23,866 nt of DNA from an uncultured Bacteroidales bacterium (GTDB lineage: Bacteria > Bacteroidota > Bacteroidia > Bacteroidales > Muribaculaceae): contig UQMZ01000051.1 in the NCBI GenBank assembly GCA_900542185.1, positions 1 through 23,866 of the forward strand. Direction: 5' to 3'. Each line of letters begins with the position of its first letter. Position 1 is the stretch's first letter. Of the stretch, positions 9,501 to 17,008 are shown piece after piece. A program made the translations under genes and the position numbers. The notes under the pieces are model-generated. The model made no database searches. It was not told the DNA's origin and saw nothing but the letters and a program-made list of their open reading frames with translations.

Positions 9501-9680
9501 ATATACCTCAGCAACGTCCGCGTTTACTTCAGCGCCCAGAACGTCTACACATGGACCAAGTACAAGGGCCTCGACCCCGAAGTCGGCGCAATGTACGGCG
9601 ACGCACTGATGACCGGCGTGGACTACGGCCGTTATCCTTCGCCCCGTATCTTCACTTTCGGTCTCAACGTTTCATTCTAA
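6525..9680 (+). CDS. SusC/RagA-family TonB-dependent outer-membrane glycan importer
   Basis: This 1051-residue protein would form the energised outer-membrane channel that brings xylo-oligosaccharides into the periplasm with its SusD lid. A signal peptide spans 1-26 (ending WTYAQ). A carboxypeptidase-D-regulatory-like domain (about 28-100) starts VSVTGTVLDETGEPLIGATV. The TonB box region DEVVVVGYG is at about 107-115. The plug domain follows, with the SusC-typical GVQIQANSGTPGASSSIRIR and IFVIDGV motifs. The rest is the beta-barrel, ending in the aromatic C-terminal strand FTFGLNVSF. Length and layout are normal for the family; no STN domain is seen. It is the first gene of the operon and susD follows 15 nt later. 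Specificity for xylan is inferred from the neighbours. A 401-aa minus-strand ORF inside it is a codon-bias shadow. Confidence 0.98.
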   Translation: MRNSDFTLRLLAAVLIGFLMPIWTYAQNVSVTGTVLDETGEPLIGATVLQKNSSNGTSTDLDGKFKLSVPAKAKLVFSYVGYTTQEISVNGQTDLKVTMKPNADMLDEVVVVGYGQMKKSDMTGSVVSVGEDAVKKSISTSIDQVLQGRAAGVQIQANSGTPGASSSIRIRGINSLNATNQPIFVIDGVVIDSATDSESSNPLSSINPSDIVSMDILKDASATAIYGSRASNGVIMITTKKGKAGDATVTYDMYLGWQEMPKQYRMLNLREFAEHYNYLANEKHLMDPSNTYLRPELLGKGTNWQDELFHKAFMQNYNLSVSGGTEKVTYAFSGSYLGQDGIAHGSNFQRFTLRSNIDAQLKKWLQGGINFSFTYAKQKVGVDNNSIMNALMQQPSVAPTGPDGSYDGPDDVWMPDNALALAELITNKNRKFNFRHNVYLEATIIDGLKLRTEFSGDYNFNNYYYYMPDYKFGVRTQDIRTSKWTKTNTQYYSWRNLLTYKKTFADKHNLDVMLGQEISKSKYETQVGTASGFLSNTTPDLSAGDITTSTTTGFKNTNSIASFFGRVFYNFDERYLLTATLRRDGSSKFADGKKWGWFPAVAAAWRISSEKFWQNVDPVNNFKLRLGWGKTGNQNVADWATIALLSNKTTPWGVGVLSGNTPNPDLTWESTSSYNVGLDLGFLQNRIELIADFYYKKTDNLLLQVQLPAYLGSAGQGAASNPWMNIGSLENKGFELTLNTTNITNRNLTWTSNIVFSMNRNKVSKLDTSTASLEKTFQPSSTNYIVTKTVVGQPIAQFWGYKVIGRFDKPTDFYYHDKDGNLKPVALPEGNTIAENSTWIGDYIYEDLNGDGVINAEDCQFIGNPEPKFTWGFGNTLTWKGFDLNVQFSGVYGNKAMNLTYMRIADPRNKSNILHSSLNVAQVGLIDPNLPANDYRNLYVTNPGDTDLPAIQNSDANANFNRISDRFIEDASYIRLQNITLGYSVPSKLLKKIYLSNVRVYFSAQNVYTWTKYKGLDPEVGAMYGDALMTGVDYGRYPSPRIFTFGLNVSF

Positions 9681-9695
9681 CATTCCGGATACATA

Positions 9696-11387
9696 ATGAA
9701 AACAAGCATAATTTCACTGAGCATCGCGGCTATAGGTTGCCTCGGACTGGCGTCGTGCGATTCGTTCCTGACATCGGAGAACACATACCAGGCCAACGAC
9801 CAGACATTCCTTGACAGTGACAAGGCAGTTCAATCCACCACTGCGCCGCTATACAACTACGTCTGGAACGACTTCAACTCGAAGTTCTACTACAGCGTGG
9901 GCGACGGTCGCGCCAACAACCTGACCGCCCGCTGGTCGGATTACATCTATCCCTACACCAACTTCACCGAGACTTCGCTGTCGCCCGGTCTGGAGGATGC
10001 ATGGGGATCGTTCTACTCGGTAATCGCCCAGTCCAACAACGTGATCAACCGTATCAAGGATTATTCGGGTCCCGCAGTCAGCGAGGAGGCCAAGGTGCAG
10101 GGCATGGCCGAGGCACGCTTCATGCGCGGATTGGCTTACTGGTACATCGGTTCCATCTGGAACTGCGCCATCATCTACACCAACACGGCCGACAAGGTGA
10201 ACGACTATGTATGTCCTCCCCACCGCGTGACGGACGTCATGGAGTTCGCCATCCGCGACCTTGAATACGCCGCCAGGAACCTGAGCAACACTCCCGCCAA
10301 CGAAGGCCGCGTCACAAGCTACAGCGCATTCGGCATCCTGTCGCGCGTATATCTTTCGATGGCCGGTCTGACCACCGACGGCGCTTACGACGGCACCAAC
10401 ATCGCCACCGACTACAACCGCGGCTCGCGCAATCCCTACTACCTCGACCTGGCCAGGAAGGCAGCCCTCAAGTGCATACAGGGTCCCTACAGCCTGTTGC
10501 CGAAGTACGGCGACCTGTTCAGCGTCAAGACCTGGAACAATAACTCCGAGTCCGTGTTCCAGCTGCAGTGGCTGTCAGGCGCCACCGACGCCATCGGCTG
10601 GGGCGCCAACAACTCGATGTCGGCTTTCTTCTCATGGTCCACGATGGTGGGCGAGACCAACTGGGGTAACGCCACTTACGCCTCCTACGACCTGGTGCGC
10701 GAATACAGCGATCCCAAGGAGTTCGACAGCCGCCGTCACGCCACCATCGCAACCGTCGGCGCCTACTATCCCGACCTCAACGTCAAGAACGGCGGCTACA
10801 CCTACGACGAGACCGAATCCGGCTACAAGAGCAAGTGCAACATCAAGAAGTACACCATCGGCAAGCTCGACGACAACGGCATCAGCTACCAGCAGTCGAT
10901 GGGCGTGAACACCTACATGATGCGTCTTGCAGAGGTTTACCTGAACCTGGCGGAAGCCATCATGGGCAACGACGCCAAGACCACCGACGCCACCGCGCTG
11001 CAATACTTCAACGAGGTGCGCAAGCGTGCCGGCGTCAATCCCCTCAAGGAAATCACATACGAGGACATCCGCCACGAGCGCCGCATCGAGCTGGCTCTGG
11101 AAGGCCAGTACTGGTACGACCTGATCCGCCGCTCATACTACAAGCGTCAGGAAGTGGTGAACTACCTGAACAACCAGGACCGCAACTGCGGCTACGAGTA
11201 TGACGAGTCCGAGGCCTGCCAGTATGCCAAGACCAGCGAGGGCACCGGCGTCTCCACCGCTACCGAGCGAAGCCTGGTGTTCCCCTTCAGCGACGTCGAC
11301 CTGGGCCGCAATCCCAAACTCAACTCCACTCCCGTAGAGTATGAGTTCGGCGAGCGCGAGGTCACTGTTTCCGAGTTGTACAACTAA
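9696..11387 (+). CDS. SusD/RagB-family surface glycan-binding lipoprotein
   Basis: This 563-residue outer-membrane lipoprotein would cap the SusC channel and deliver bound oligosaccharides. The signal ends in the lipobox LASC with the lipidated Cys at residue 21, followed by DSFLTSENTY, the usual SusD start. The helical TPR-like region includes EARFMRGLAYWYIGSIW (about 133-150), the typical SusD N-terminal motif. The C-terminal half has the family signature NEVRKRAGVNPL followed by DIRHERRIELALEGQYWYDL. It starts 15 nt after susC and is followed 17 nt later by a third lipoprotein gene, so the three are almost certainly one transcript and one surface complex. Nothing looks truncated. Confidence 0.97.
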   Translation: MKTSIISLSIAAIGCLGLASCDSFLTSENTYQANDQTFLDSDKAVQSTTAPLYNYVWNDFNSKFYYSVGDGRANNLTARWSDYIYPYTNFTETSLSPGLEDAWGSFYSVIAQSNNVINRIKDYSGPAVSEEAKVQGMAEARFMRGLAYWYIGSIWNCAIIYTNTADKVNDYVCPPHRVTDVMEFAIRDLEYAARNLSNTPANEGRVTSYSAFGILSRVYLSMAGLTTDGAYDGTNIATDYNRGSRNPYYLDLARKAALKCIQGPYSLLPKYGDLFSVKTWNNNSESVFQLQWLSGATDAIGWGANNSMSAFFSWSTMVGETNWGNATYASYDLVREYSDPKEFDSRRHATIATVGAYYPDLNVKNGGYTYDETESGYKSKCNIKKYTIGKLDDNGISYQQSMGVNTYMMRLAEVYLNLAEAIMGNDAKTTDATALQYFNEVRKRAGVNPLKEITYEDIRHERRIELALEGQYWYDLIRRSYYKRQEVVNYLNNQDRNCGYEYDESEACQYAKTSEGTGVSTATERSLVFPFSDVDLGRNPKLNSTPVEYEFGEREVTVSELYN

Positions 11388-11404
11388 TATACCACGTAAA
11401 CACA

Positions 11405-12823
11405 ATGAAAGCTACAAAATATATATTGCTGACGGCAATCGGCGCCATGACCCTGGGCCTGGGCGCCTGCTCGGACGACGACAAATATTTCGACTCGAAA
11501 TACCAGTCCTGCCCCATCGAGGTCACCAAGGTATTTCTGGAGGATTACGAATCGTCGGTACCCGACCGCGAGGTGGACTTCGTACGCCTGGGCCAGACCC
11601 TGCGCCTGGAAGGCAAGGGATTCATGGGCCTCAAGAAAGTGTATATCAACGGATATGACACATACTTCAACCGCAACTTAGTGACCGACGGCAACATGAT
11701 CATCTCGGTCAACTCCAAGACTCCCATCGTGGAGGCTGAAGAAGATGTGCGCAACACCATCCGTCTGGTCAAGGACGACACCGAGACTACCATTCCCTTC
11801 ACCGTACGTGCGGCAAGCCCCACGGTCAAGAGCATCAGCAACACGCTGCCCATGCCGGGCGAGACAGTGACCGTGTACGGTACGGGCCTGCAGGAAGTAA
11901 CGGCCATCACCCTCCCCGGAGGCGCAGTCATTACCGAAGGAATCCAGAGTGATGACGTGGACGGCGAATGGTATTCGTTCACGATGCCCGAAGGCGTGAC
12001 CGCAGGCGGTGCGCTGATCGCGACCTGCGCCAACGGTACGGCCCAGAGTCCCGACTACTTCAACTATGCCGACTGCATGATCCTCAACTTCGACGGCAAG
12101 GGCGCGCAGGGTTACTGGAGCTGGTCGGAGACCGGTTCGATGATCAACAACGAGGACCTGGTGGACGATCCCTTAGGCAAACGCGGCAAATGCCTGCAGC
12201 TGGTTCCCGACCGTCTGCTGGCCAACGGTGTGTCGAGCGCCAAGAGCCGTGTCACCGAGTGCTGGACCGCCGGTAACGACGACGCCGATGACGACTGGAA
12301 CCGCATGACCGAGTTCATTCCCGCCACTACTCCCGTAACAGAAGTGGCCCTGCAGTTCGACATCTACTGTCCCGAACCCTGGGGCACCACCGGCCAGCTC
12401 GAGATCTGTCTGATCAACAACTACAACTTCGGCGGCTACACCAGCGACGACAACAATTCCAAGGGCCTGACCATGTTCTTCATCCCCTGGCTGACGAACG
12501 GCGTTCCCTTCCAGAACACAGGATGGACCACCGTAACCATTCCCTTCAGCGAGATGGGCAAGTACAAGGCTCTCGTAGAGGATAAGGAAGCGGAGACTCC
12601 CACATTCGCCGACATCATCGCCGACCGCAACGCCGCCTCATACCGCAACTTCGGCATGGGCTTCGTGAACTCCGACTTCACCTACGACGAGAAGGAGTAT
12701 AAGTCCGAGTGGTTCTACGGTCCCAAGATCTATATCGACAACTGGCGCGTGGTTCCCTGCAAGTCGGTGACTATCTCCGATTTCCCCGAGGAGGAAGAAA
12801 CTCCCGAGACTCCCGCCGAGTAA
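11405..12823 (+). CDS. Surface glycan-binding lipoprotein with IPT/TIG-like domains (probable xylan binder)
   Basis: This 472-residue protein is in the position of SusE/SusF-type proteins. The signal ends LGAC with the lipidated Cys at 22. The next residues, SDDDKYF, form an acidic run like the lipoprotein surface-export signal known in Bacteroidota, so it should face outward. Two immunoglobulin-like IPT/TIG domains seem present: about 33-130, and about 135-220 (SPTVKSISNTLPMPGETVTV then GTGLQEV). A larger C-terminal beta-rich domain (about 222-465) starts MILNFDGKGAQGYW and has many aromatic residues (WSWSETG, WTAGN, FFIPWL, WFYGPKIYIDNW). It resembles the ligand-binding part of SGBP-B-type proteins. 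The tail is acidic and Pro-rich (EEEETPETPAE). It probably holds xylan at the surface without cutting it. The ligand is inferred from context. Confidence 0.85.
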   Translation: MKATKYILLTAIGAMTLGLGACSDDDKYFDSKYQSCPIEVTKVFLEDYESSVPDREVDFVRLGQTLRLEGKGFMGLKKVYINGYDTYFNRNLVTDGNMIISVNSKTPIVEAEEDVRNTIRLVKDDTETTIPFTVRAASPTVKSISNTLPMPGETVTVYGTGLQEVTAITLPGGAVITEGIQSDDVDGEWYSFTMPEGVTAGGALIATCANGTAQSPDYFNYADCMILNFDGKGAQGYWSWSETGSMINNEDLVDDPLGKRGKCLQLVPDRLLANGVSSAKSRVTECWTAGNDDADDDWNRMTEFIPATTPVTEVALQFDIYCPEPWGTTGQLEICLINNYNFGGYTSDDNNSKGLTMFFIPWLTNGVPFQNTGWTTVTIPFSEMGKYKALVEDKEAETPTFADIIADRNAASYRNFGMGFVNSDFTYDEKEYKSEWFYGPKIYIDNWRVVPCKSVTISDFPEEEETPETPAE

Positions 12824-12860
12824 GCCTAACATAGTCAATACCTAAAACAGTACACAAACA

Positions 12861-15176
12861 ATGAACAACAAGATATATATACTTCCGTTGGCTGCTCTGG
12901 CGCTTGGCATGACGGGTTGCGACGACCAGATTATGGATTGGCGCGACAGCGACGGGACGGTTGTAAGCTCCGAGATTCCTCTGGAAGTGCGCGAGAAACT
13001 GGCGCTGTACAAGCCCATCAAGGAATACATGCAGGAGTATCATCCCGAGACACAGATCACGAACGGCATGGGTCTGGACCTCTATCTGGACAACGACGCT
13101 TACCGCAACATAGTCAACACCAACTTCCAGGGCGTGACTTTCGGCAATGCCATGAAGCATTCGTCGGTTGTCTCGGCCAGCGGCAAGACCAACTGGAGCA
13201 AGGTAGACCAATTCCTGGCCATGAACACGGGCCTTAGCCTTCACGGCCACAACCTGCTGTGGCACACGCAGCAGCAGCAGGCCTACATGAAGTCGCTGAT
13301 AGCTCCGAAGCTGATACAGACCGGCAGCAGCGAGGACGGAATCACCAACATCCTGCCCGGCGACGCCAGCGACTTCGAGGGAGGCACCACCGGCGGCTGG
13401 AGCTCGTGGGGTAGCAACAAGAAATCGGCTGAAGTGGTAGAAGGCGTCGGCCGCGACGGCTCAAAGGCCCTGGTGCTCGAGAACAACGGCGACGGAAGCG
13501 CCTGGGAGGCACAGTGCGCCTATACCTTCGACACTCCGCTGAAACAGAACGTGGACTACAAGATCCGCTTCTACGCCAAGGCCGACACAGGCGCAGGCAA
13601 GTTGCAGTTCCAGTATCAGAACGGCACCACCTATGGCAGCCAGGGCGGTTACAACACCTTCGACGTAGGCACCGACTGGACTCTCTGCGAGTACACATTC
13701 AAGATCACTGATTATGATGACGTGAACCGCATCATCCTCAACTTCGGTCAGGTTGGCGGCAAATACATCATCGACGACATCCGCTTCGGCGAATACAAGG
13801 AGCCGGCTCCCGATCCGATGACCAACGTGATGGTAGGCGACGACTCCGACTTCGAGGGCGGTACGCTCGGCAAATGGAGTTCCTGGGGCGGCAACAAGGA
13901 ATCGGCCGAGGCCGTACAGGGCGCCGGCAAAGACGGTTCCTATGGCATGGTGCTCAAGAACAAGGGCGACGGCAACGCATGGGACGCCCAGTGCGCATAC
14001 ACTTTCGACACTCCGCTGAAGCAGAACGTGGCCTATATCATCCAGTTCGACGCCAAGTCCGACACCGGTGCCGGCGAACTGCAGTTCCAATATCAGAACG
14101 GCACATCCTACGGCAGCCAGGGCGGCTACAACACATTCAACGTAGGCACCGACTGGGTACGCTGCGAATATGAATTCACCATCGCCGACTACGACGACGT
14201 GGACCGCATCATCCTCAACTTCGGCAAGGTGGGCGGCACATACAACATCGACAACATCAAGTTCGGCGAGAAGACCGCTGCCGCCAAGAAACGCGGATGG
14301 CGCGCCGCTTCCTTCCACTACGAGCTGAAGTCCGCGGCCGAGAAGCGCGAGATCCTGCTCAACTACATGGAGGAATGGATCAAGGAAGCCATGACTCACG
14401 TCGATGTCTGCACGTCGTGGGATGTGATCAACGAGCCTATCGACGACAACACCAAGTGGCGCGGTTTCGACGGCGCGTTCATGTGGGACGAGGAAGAACC
14501 CGACCAGGCTCCCGAGGAAAGCACCGAGAAGGGCCTCAACCTGAACTGGAAGTCCGACCACTGGTATTGGGGTACGTTCATCGGCAAGGACTACGGTGCC
14601 AAGGCATTCGAGTTCGCGGCCAAGTACAACAAAAACGGCGCCAAGCTGTTTGTCAACGACTATAACCTGGAGACCAGCCCCTCCAAGCTGAAGGCCCTGA
14701 TTGAGTTCGTACAGTACATCGACAACAACGGCGGTCACGTGGACGGTATCGGAACCCAGATGCACGTAGGCAAGAGCATCACCAAGGAGCAGGTTGACGC
14801 CATGTTCAAGACCCTGGCCGCCACCGGCAAGCTGGTGCGCATCACCGAGCTTGACGTGGCACTCGGCACGGCGACTCCCTCGGCAGGTGAGATGCAGACC
14901 CAGTCCGACATCTACCAGATGATCATCACCTCATACTTCGAGAACGTTCCCGAGGCTCAGCGCAGCGCCATCACCATGTGGGGCGTCAGCGACAAGCCCA
15001 ACGAGCACGAGTACTGGCTTAAGGATCAGTCGCCCAACATCTGGGACGCCAATTATGCCCGTAAGACAGCATACAAGGGCGTATGCGACGGTATCGCCGG
15101 TAAGGACATATCCGTGGACTTCAACGGCGACGAGTGGAAGAACGTAGTCGAGACCGAAGACGAAGACGAAAAATAA
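12861..15176 (+). CDS. GH10 endo-xylanase lipoprotein with two CBMs inserted in the catalytic barrel
   Basis: This 771-residue enzyme would cut beta-1,4-xylan at the cell surface. The lipobox MTGC puts the lipidated Cys at 20, followed by DDQIMD. The GH10 barrel begins at about 45, with FQGVTFGNAMKHSSV and then LHGHNLLWHTQ (about 130-140). It is then interrupted by two near-identical carbohydrate-binding modules (163-311 and 322-470, CBM4/22-like beta-sandwiches). The barrel resumes at WRAASFHYEL. The acid/base is E525 in SWDVINEPID and the nucleophile is E663 in RITELDVAL; IGTQMHV and WGVSD are also present. This interrupted layout is known from Bacteroides and Prevotella xylan loci. The C-terminus is acidic (ETEDEDEK). 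It is the last gene before a strong hairpin. The large minus-strand ORF 13461-14765 is a shadow. Confidence 0.96.
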   Translation: MNNKIYILPLAALALGMTGCDDQIMDWRDSDGTVVSSEIPLEVREKLALYKPIKEYMQEYHPETQITNGMGLDLYLDNDAYRNIVNTNFQGVTFGNAMKHSSVVSASGKTNWSKVDQFLAMNTGLSLHGHNLLWHTQQQQAYMKSLIAPKLIQTGSSEDGITNILPGDASDFEGGTTGGWSSWGSNKKSAEVVEGVGRDGSKALVLENNGDGSAWEAQCAYTFDTPLKQNVDYKIRFYAKADTGAGKLQFQYQNGTTYGSQGGYNTFDVGTDWTLCEYTFKITDYDDVNRIILNFGQVGGKYIIDDIRFGEYKEPAPDPMTNVMVGDDSDFEGGTLGKWSSWGGNKESAEAVQGAGKDGSYGMVLKNKGDGNAWDAQCAYTFDTPLKQNVAYIIQFDAKSDTGAGELQFQYQNGTSYGSQGGYNTFNVGTDWVRCEYEFTIADYDDVDRIILNFGKVGGTYNIDNIKFGEKTAAAKKRGWRAASFHYELKSAAEKREILLNYMEEWIKEAMTHVDVCTSWDVINEPIDDNTKWRGFDGAFMWDEEEPDQAPEESTEKGLNLNWKSDHWYWGTFIGKDYGAKAFEFAAKYNKNGAKLFVNDYNLETSPSKLKALIEFVQYIDNNGGHVDGIGTQMHVGKSITKEQVDAMFKTLAATGKLVRITELDVALGTATPSAGEMQTQSDIYQMIITSYFENVPEAQRSAITMWGVSDKPNEHEYWLKDQSPNIWDANYARKTAYKGVCDGIAGKDISVDFNGDEWKNVVETEDEDEK
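13347..13793 (+). repeat. CBM repeat 1 inside the GH10 gene
   Basis: This codes for residues 163-311 (NILPGDASDFEGG to DIRFGE). It aligns without gaps to the second copy at 13824-14270, with roughly three quarters of residues identical by eye. Shared blocks include YTFDTPLKQNV, LQFQYQNGT and YGSQGGYNTF. Confidence 0.9.
13824..14270 (+). repeat. CBM repeat 2 inside the GH10 gene
   Basis: This codes for residues 322-470 (NVMVGDDSDFEGG to NIKFGE) and has the same 447-nt length as repeat 1. A 10-residue linker (YKEPAPDPMT) separates the two copies. Confidence 0.9.
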
Positions 15177-15195
15177 TCATTCTGCACTTTACACA

Positions 15196-15225
15196 GTGGC
15201 GGAGGGGGTTGCCCCTCTCCGTCAC
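15196..15225 (+). terminator. Strong GC-rich hairpin between the two halves of the xylan operon (attenuator or processing site)
   Basis: The arms GTGGCGGAGGGG and CCCCTCTCCGTCAC pair over about 13 positions with one G-U pair, one bulge and a loop of about four nt. It lies 20 nt after the GH10 stop. The downstream sequence is A-rich and lacks a T run, so it is not a classic intrinsic terminator. Partial termination or mRNA 3'-end protection of the susC-to-GH10 segment is the likely role. Confidence 0.55.
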
Positions 15226-15278
15226 ACCAACTAAAAAATCATTACTTGGAAGCCGACCGGCTTCCGGCCATGATACTC

Positions 15279-16976
15279 ATGAAACATCTTATACCTTACA
15301 TACTTACCCTGGGAGCGCTGGCTACGCCATGCGCCGCAGAAGCCGCAGTGGCGCTTAGCGACGGCAAAGCTCCGCAGCTGTGCGTGAACGGCCGGCCGAT
15401 GCTGATTCTCGGCGGCGAGCTGGGCAACAGTTCCGCGTCGTCGCCTCAGGACATAAAGGCCATATTCCCGAAGCTGAAACGGATGAACCTCAACACTGTG
15501 CTGACGCCAGTGTACTGGGATCTTACGGAGCCGCAGGAGGGTAAGTTTGATTTCACGCTCGTTGATGCCGCGATAGAGGAAGCGCGCCGCAACGACCTCA
15601 AGCTTGTATTCCTGTGGTTCGGAGCCTGGAAGAATTCAATGAGCTGCTACGCCCCGGCATGGTTCAAGGCCGACACCAAGCGGTTTCCGCGCGCCGTCAC
15701 TGCCGACGGAAAACCGCTGGAGATAGCCTCGGCGTTCTCGCCCGAGGTGTTGCAGGCCGACAACCGCGCGTTCGGGCAGCTGATACGCCACATCAACGAG
15801 GTGGACACGGACGATACCGTGCTGATGATTCAAGTGGAGAACGAAATAGGTATGCTTGAGAATGCACGCGACCATTCCGCCTCGGCACGCAAGGAGTATG
15901 CCAAGGGTGTACCCGCCGAACTCACCGCTTTCCTGAAAAAGAACAGGAACAGCCTCGATCCGACTCTGGCACAGCGATGGAAGGACCACGGCTCGAAGAT
16001 GTCCGGCCCGTGGACCGAGGTATTCGGCGACGATACATATACCGACGAATATTTCATGGCGTGGAACTATGCCAAGTATGTAGAGCACTTGGCCAAGACG
16101 GCCCGGGAACTGACGTCGCGTCCCCTCTACGTCAACGCCGCCATGAACAGCCGCGGCCGCAAGCCTGGCGAATACCCCTCGGCCGGTCCGTTAGCGCACC
16201 TCAAGGACATCTGGCATGCCGGCGCACCGACCATCGACTTCCTCTCCCCCGACCTTTACGACAAAGGTTTCACCGACTGGGTGGCCAAGTATGCGCTCCC
16301 CGACAACGTGCTGTTCATACCCGAAATCAGACGCGGTGCCGGCAATGCGGCGCAGGCGCTCTATGTGCTCGGTGAGCATGACGCCATAGGTCTCAGCCCC
16401 TTCTCCATCGAGAACGGCAGCGACTCCCCCTCCGACCCGAATGTGCGCGGATACGCCATGATTGCCGAGGCCGCGCCTCTGATTCTGCAACATCAGGGCC
16501 AGGGCACGATGCGCGGAATGTATTTCGACAACGATTCCACTTCACGAATATATACCGACGGCGACCTGCGCATCACCGCCTCGCATTACTTCACCCTGCC
16601 GTGGGACCCGCGCGCCACAAACGGCTCGGTATGGCCCGAAACGGGAGCGGTGCTTATCAAGACGGCTCCGGACGAATATATCTTAGCGGGTTCGGGCGTG
16701 GTGCTGAAGTTCGAGCATCAGAGTGAGAGCGAGGCCGCGCGCAAACTTGGCGAGGATGGATTTCTCGATTCGGGCAGCGACCGCAAGCCGGACACCGGAT
16801 GGAAGGGCAAGCAGCGCCTCGGACTGGCCGAGGTGGCCGAAGTCACCGTGTCGCCCGACGGCAGGACGTTCACTCCCGTAAGATACTTCAACGGCGACGA
16901 GACACATCAGGGTCGCCACGTGCGCATAGGCGTTGACGACTTCAAGATTCTTCGCGTCAAGCTTTACCGCTACTGA
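15279..16976 (+). CDS. GH35-like glycoside hydrolase of the DUF5597 type
   Basis: This 565-residue secreted enzyme has a (beta/alpha)8 clan-A fold. I chose the ATG at 15279 because it starts MKHLIPYILTLGALATP, a normal signal peptide cleaved after about residue 22. In-frame alternatives at 15246 (TTG) and 15270 would add odd residues before it. Barrel motifs are MNLNTVLTPVYWDLTEPQEG near the start, then IQVENEIG with the proposed acid/base E189, and VLFIPEIRRG with the proposed nucleophile E349. The C-terminal part (about 430-565) is beta-rich and matches the DUF5597-type extension of GH35-related proteins. Such proteins are often labelled beta-galactosidase, but the substrate is not established. 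In this locus it may remove a terminal sugar from decorated xylan. It is preceded by a 102-nt gap holding a hairpin and followed 32 nt later by a sugar transporter. Confidence 0.8.
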   Translation: MKHLIPYILTLGALATPCAAEAAVALSDGKAPQLCVNGRPMLILGGELGNSSASSPQDIKAIFPKLKRMNLNTVLTPVYWDLTEPQEGKFDFTLVDAAIEEARRNDLKLVFLWFGAWKNSMSCYAPAWFKADTKRFPRAVTADGKPLEIASAFSPEVLQADNRAFGQLIRHINEVDTDDTVLMIQVENEIGMLENARDHSASARKEYAKGVPAELTAFLKKNRNSLDPTLAQRWKDHGSKMSGPWTEVFGDDTYTDEYFMAWNYAKYVEHLAKTARELTSRPLYVNAAMNSRGRKPGEYPSAGPLAHLKDIWHAGAPTIDFLSPDLYDKGFTDWVAKYALPDNVLFIPEIRRGAGNAAQALYVLGEHDAIGLSPFSIENGSDSPSDPNVRGYAMIAEAAPLILQHQGQGTMRGMYFDNDSTSRIYTDGDLRITASHYFTLPWDPRATNGSVWPETGAVLIKTAPDEYILAGSGVVLKFEHQSESEAARKLGEDGFLDSGSDRKPDTGWKGKQRLGLAEVAEVTVSPDGRTFTPVRYFNGDETHQGRHVRIGVDDFKILRVKLYRY

Positions 16977-17008
16977 CACGGATTTACCGGAAAAATTCAA
17001 AACACACA

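Noticed and set aside
13461..14765. 434-aa open frame on the minus strand
   Set aside because: It is antisense to the GH10-CBM gene. Its internal repetition only mirrors the CBM duplication.
15246..15278. TTG at 15246 or ATG at 15270 as the start of the DUF5597 gene
   Set aside because: Both would put polar or odd residues in front of a normal signal peptide that starts at 15279.
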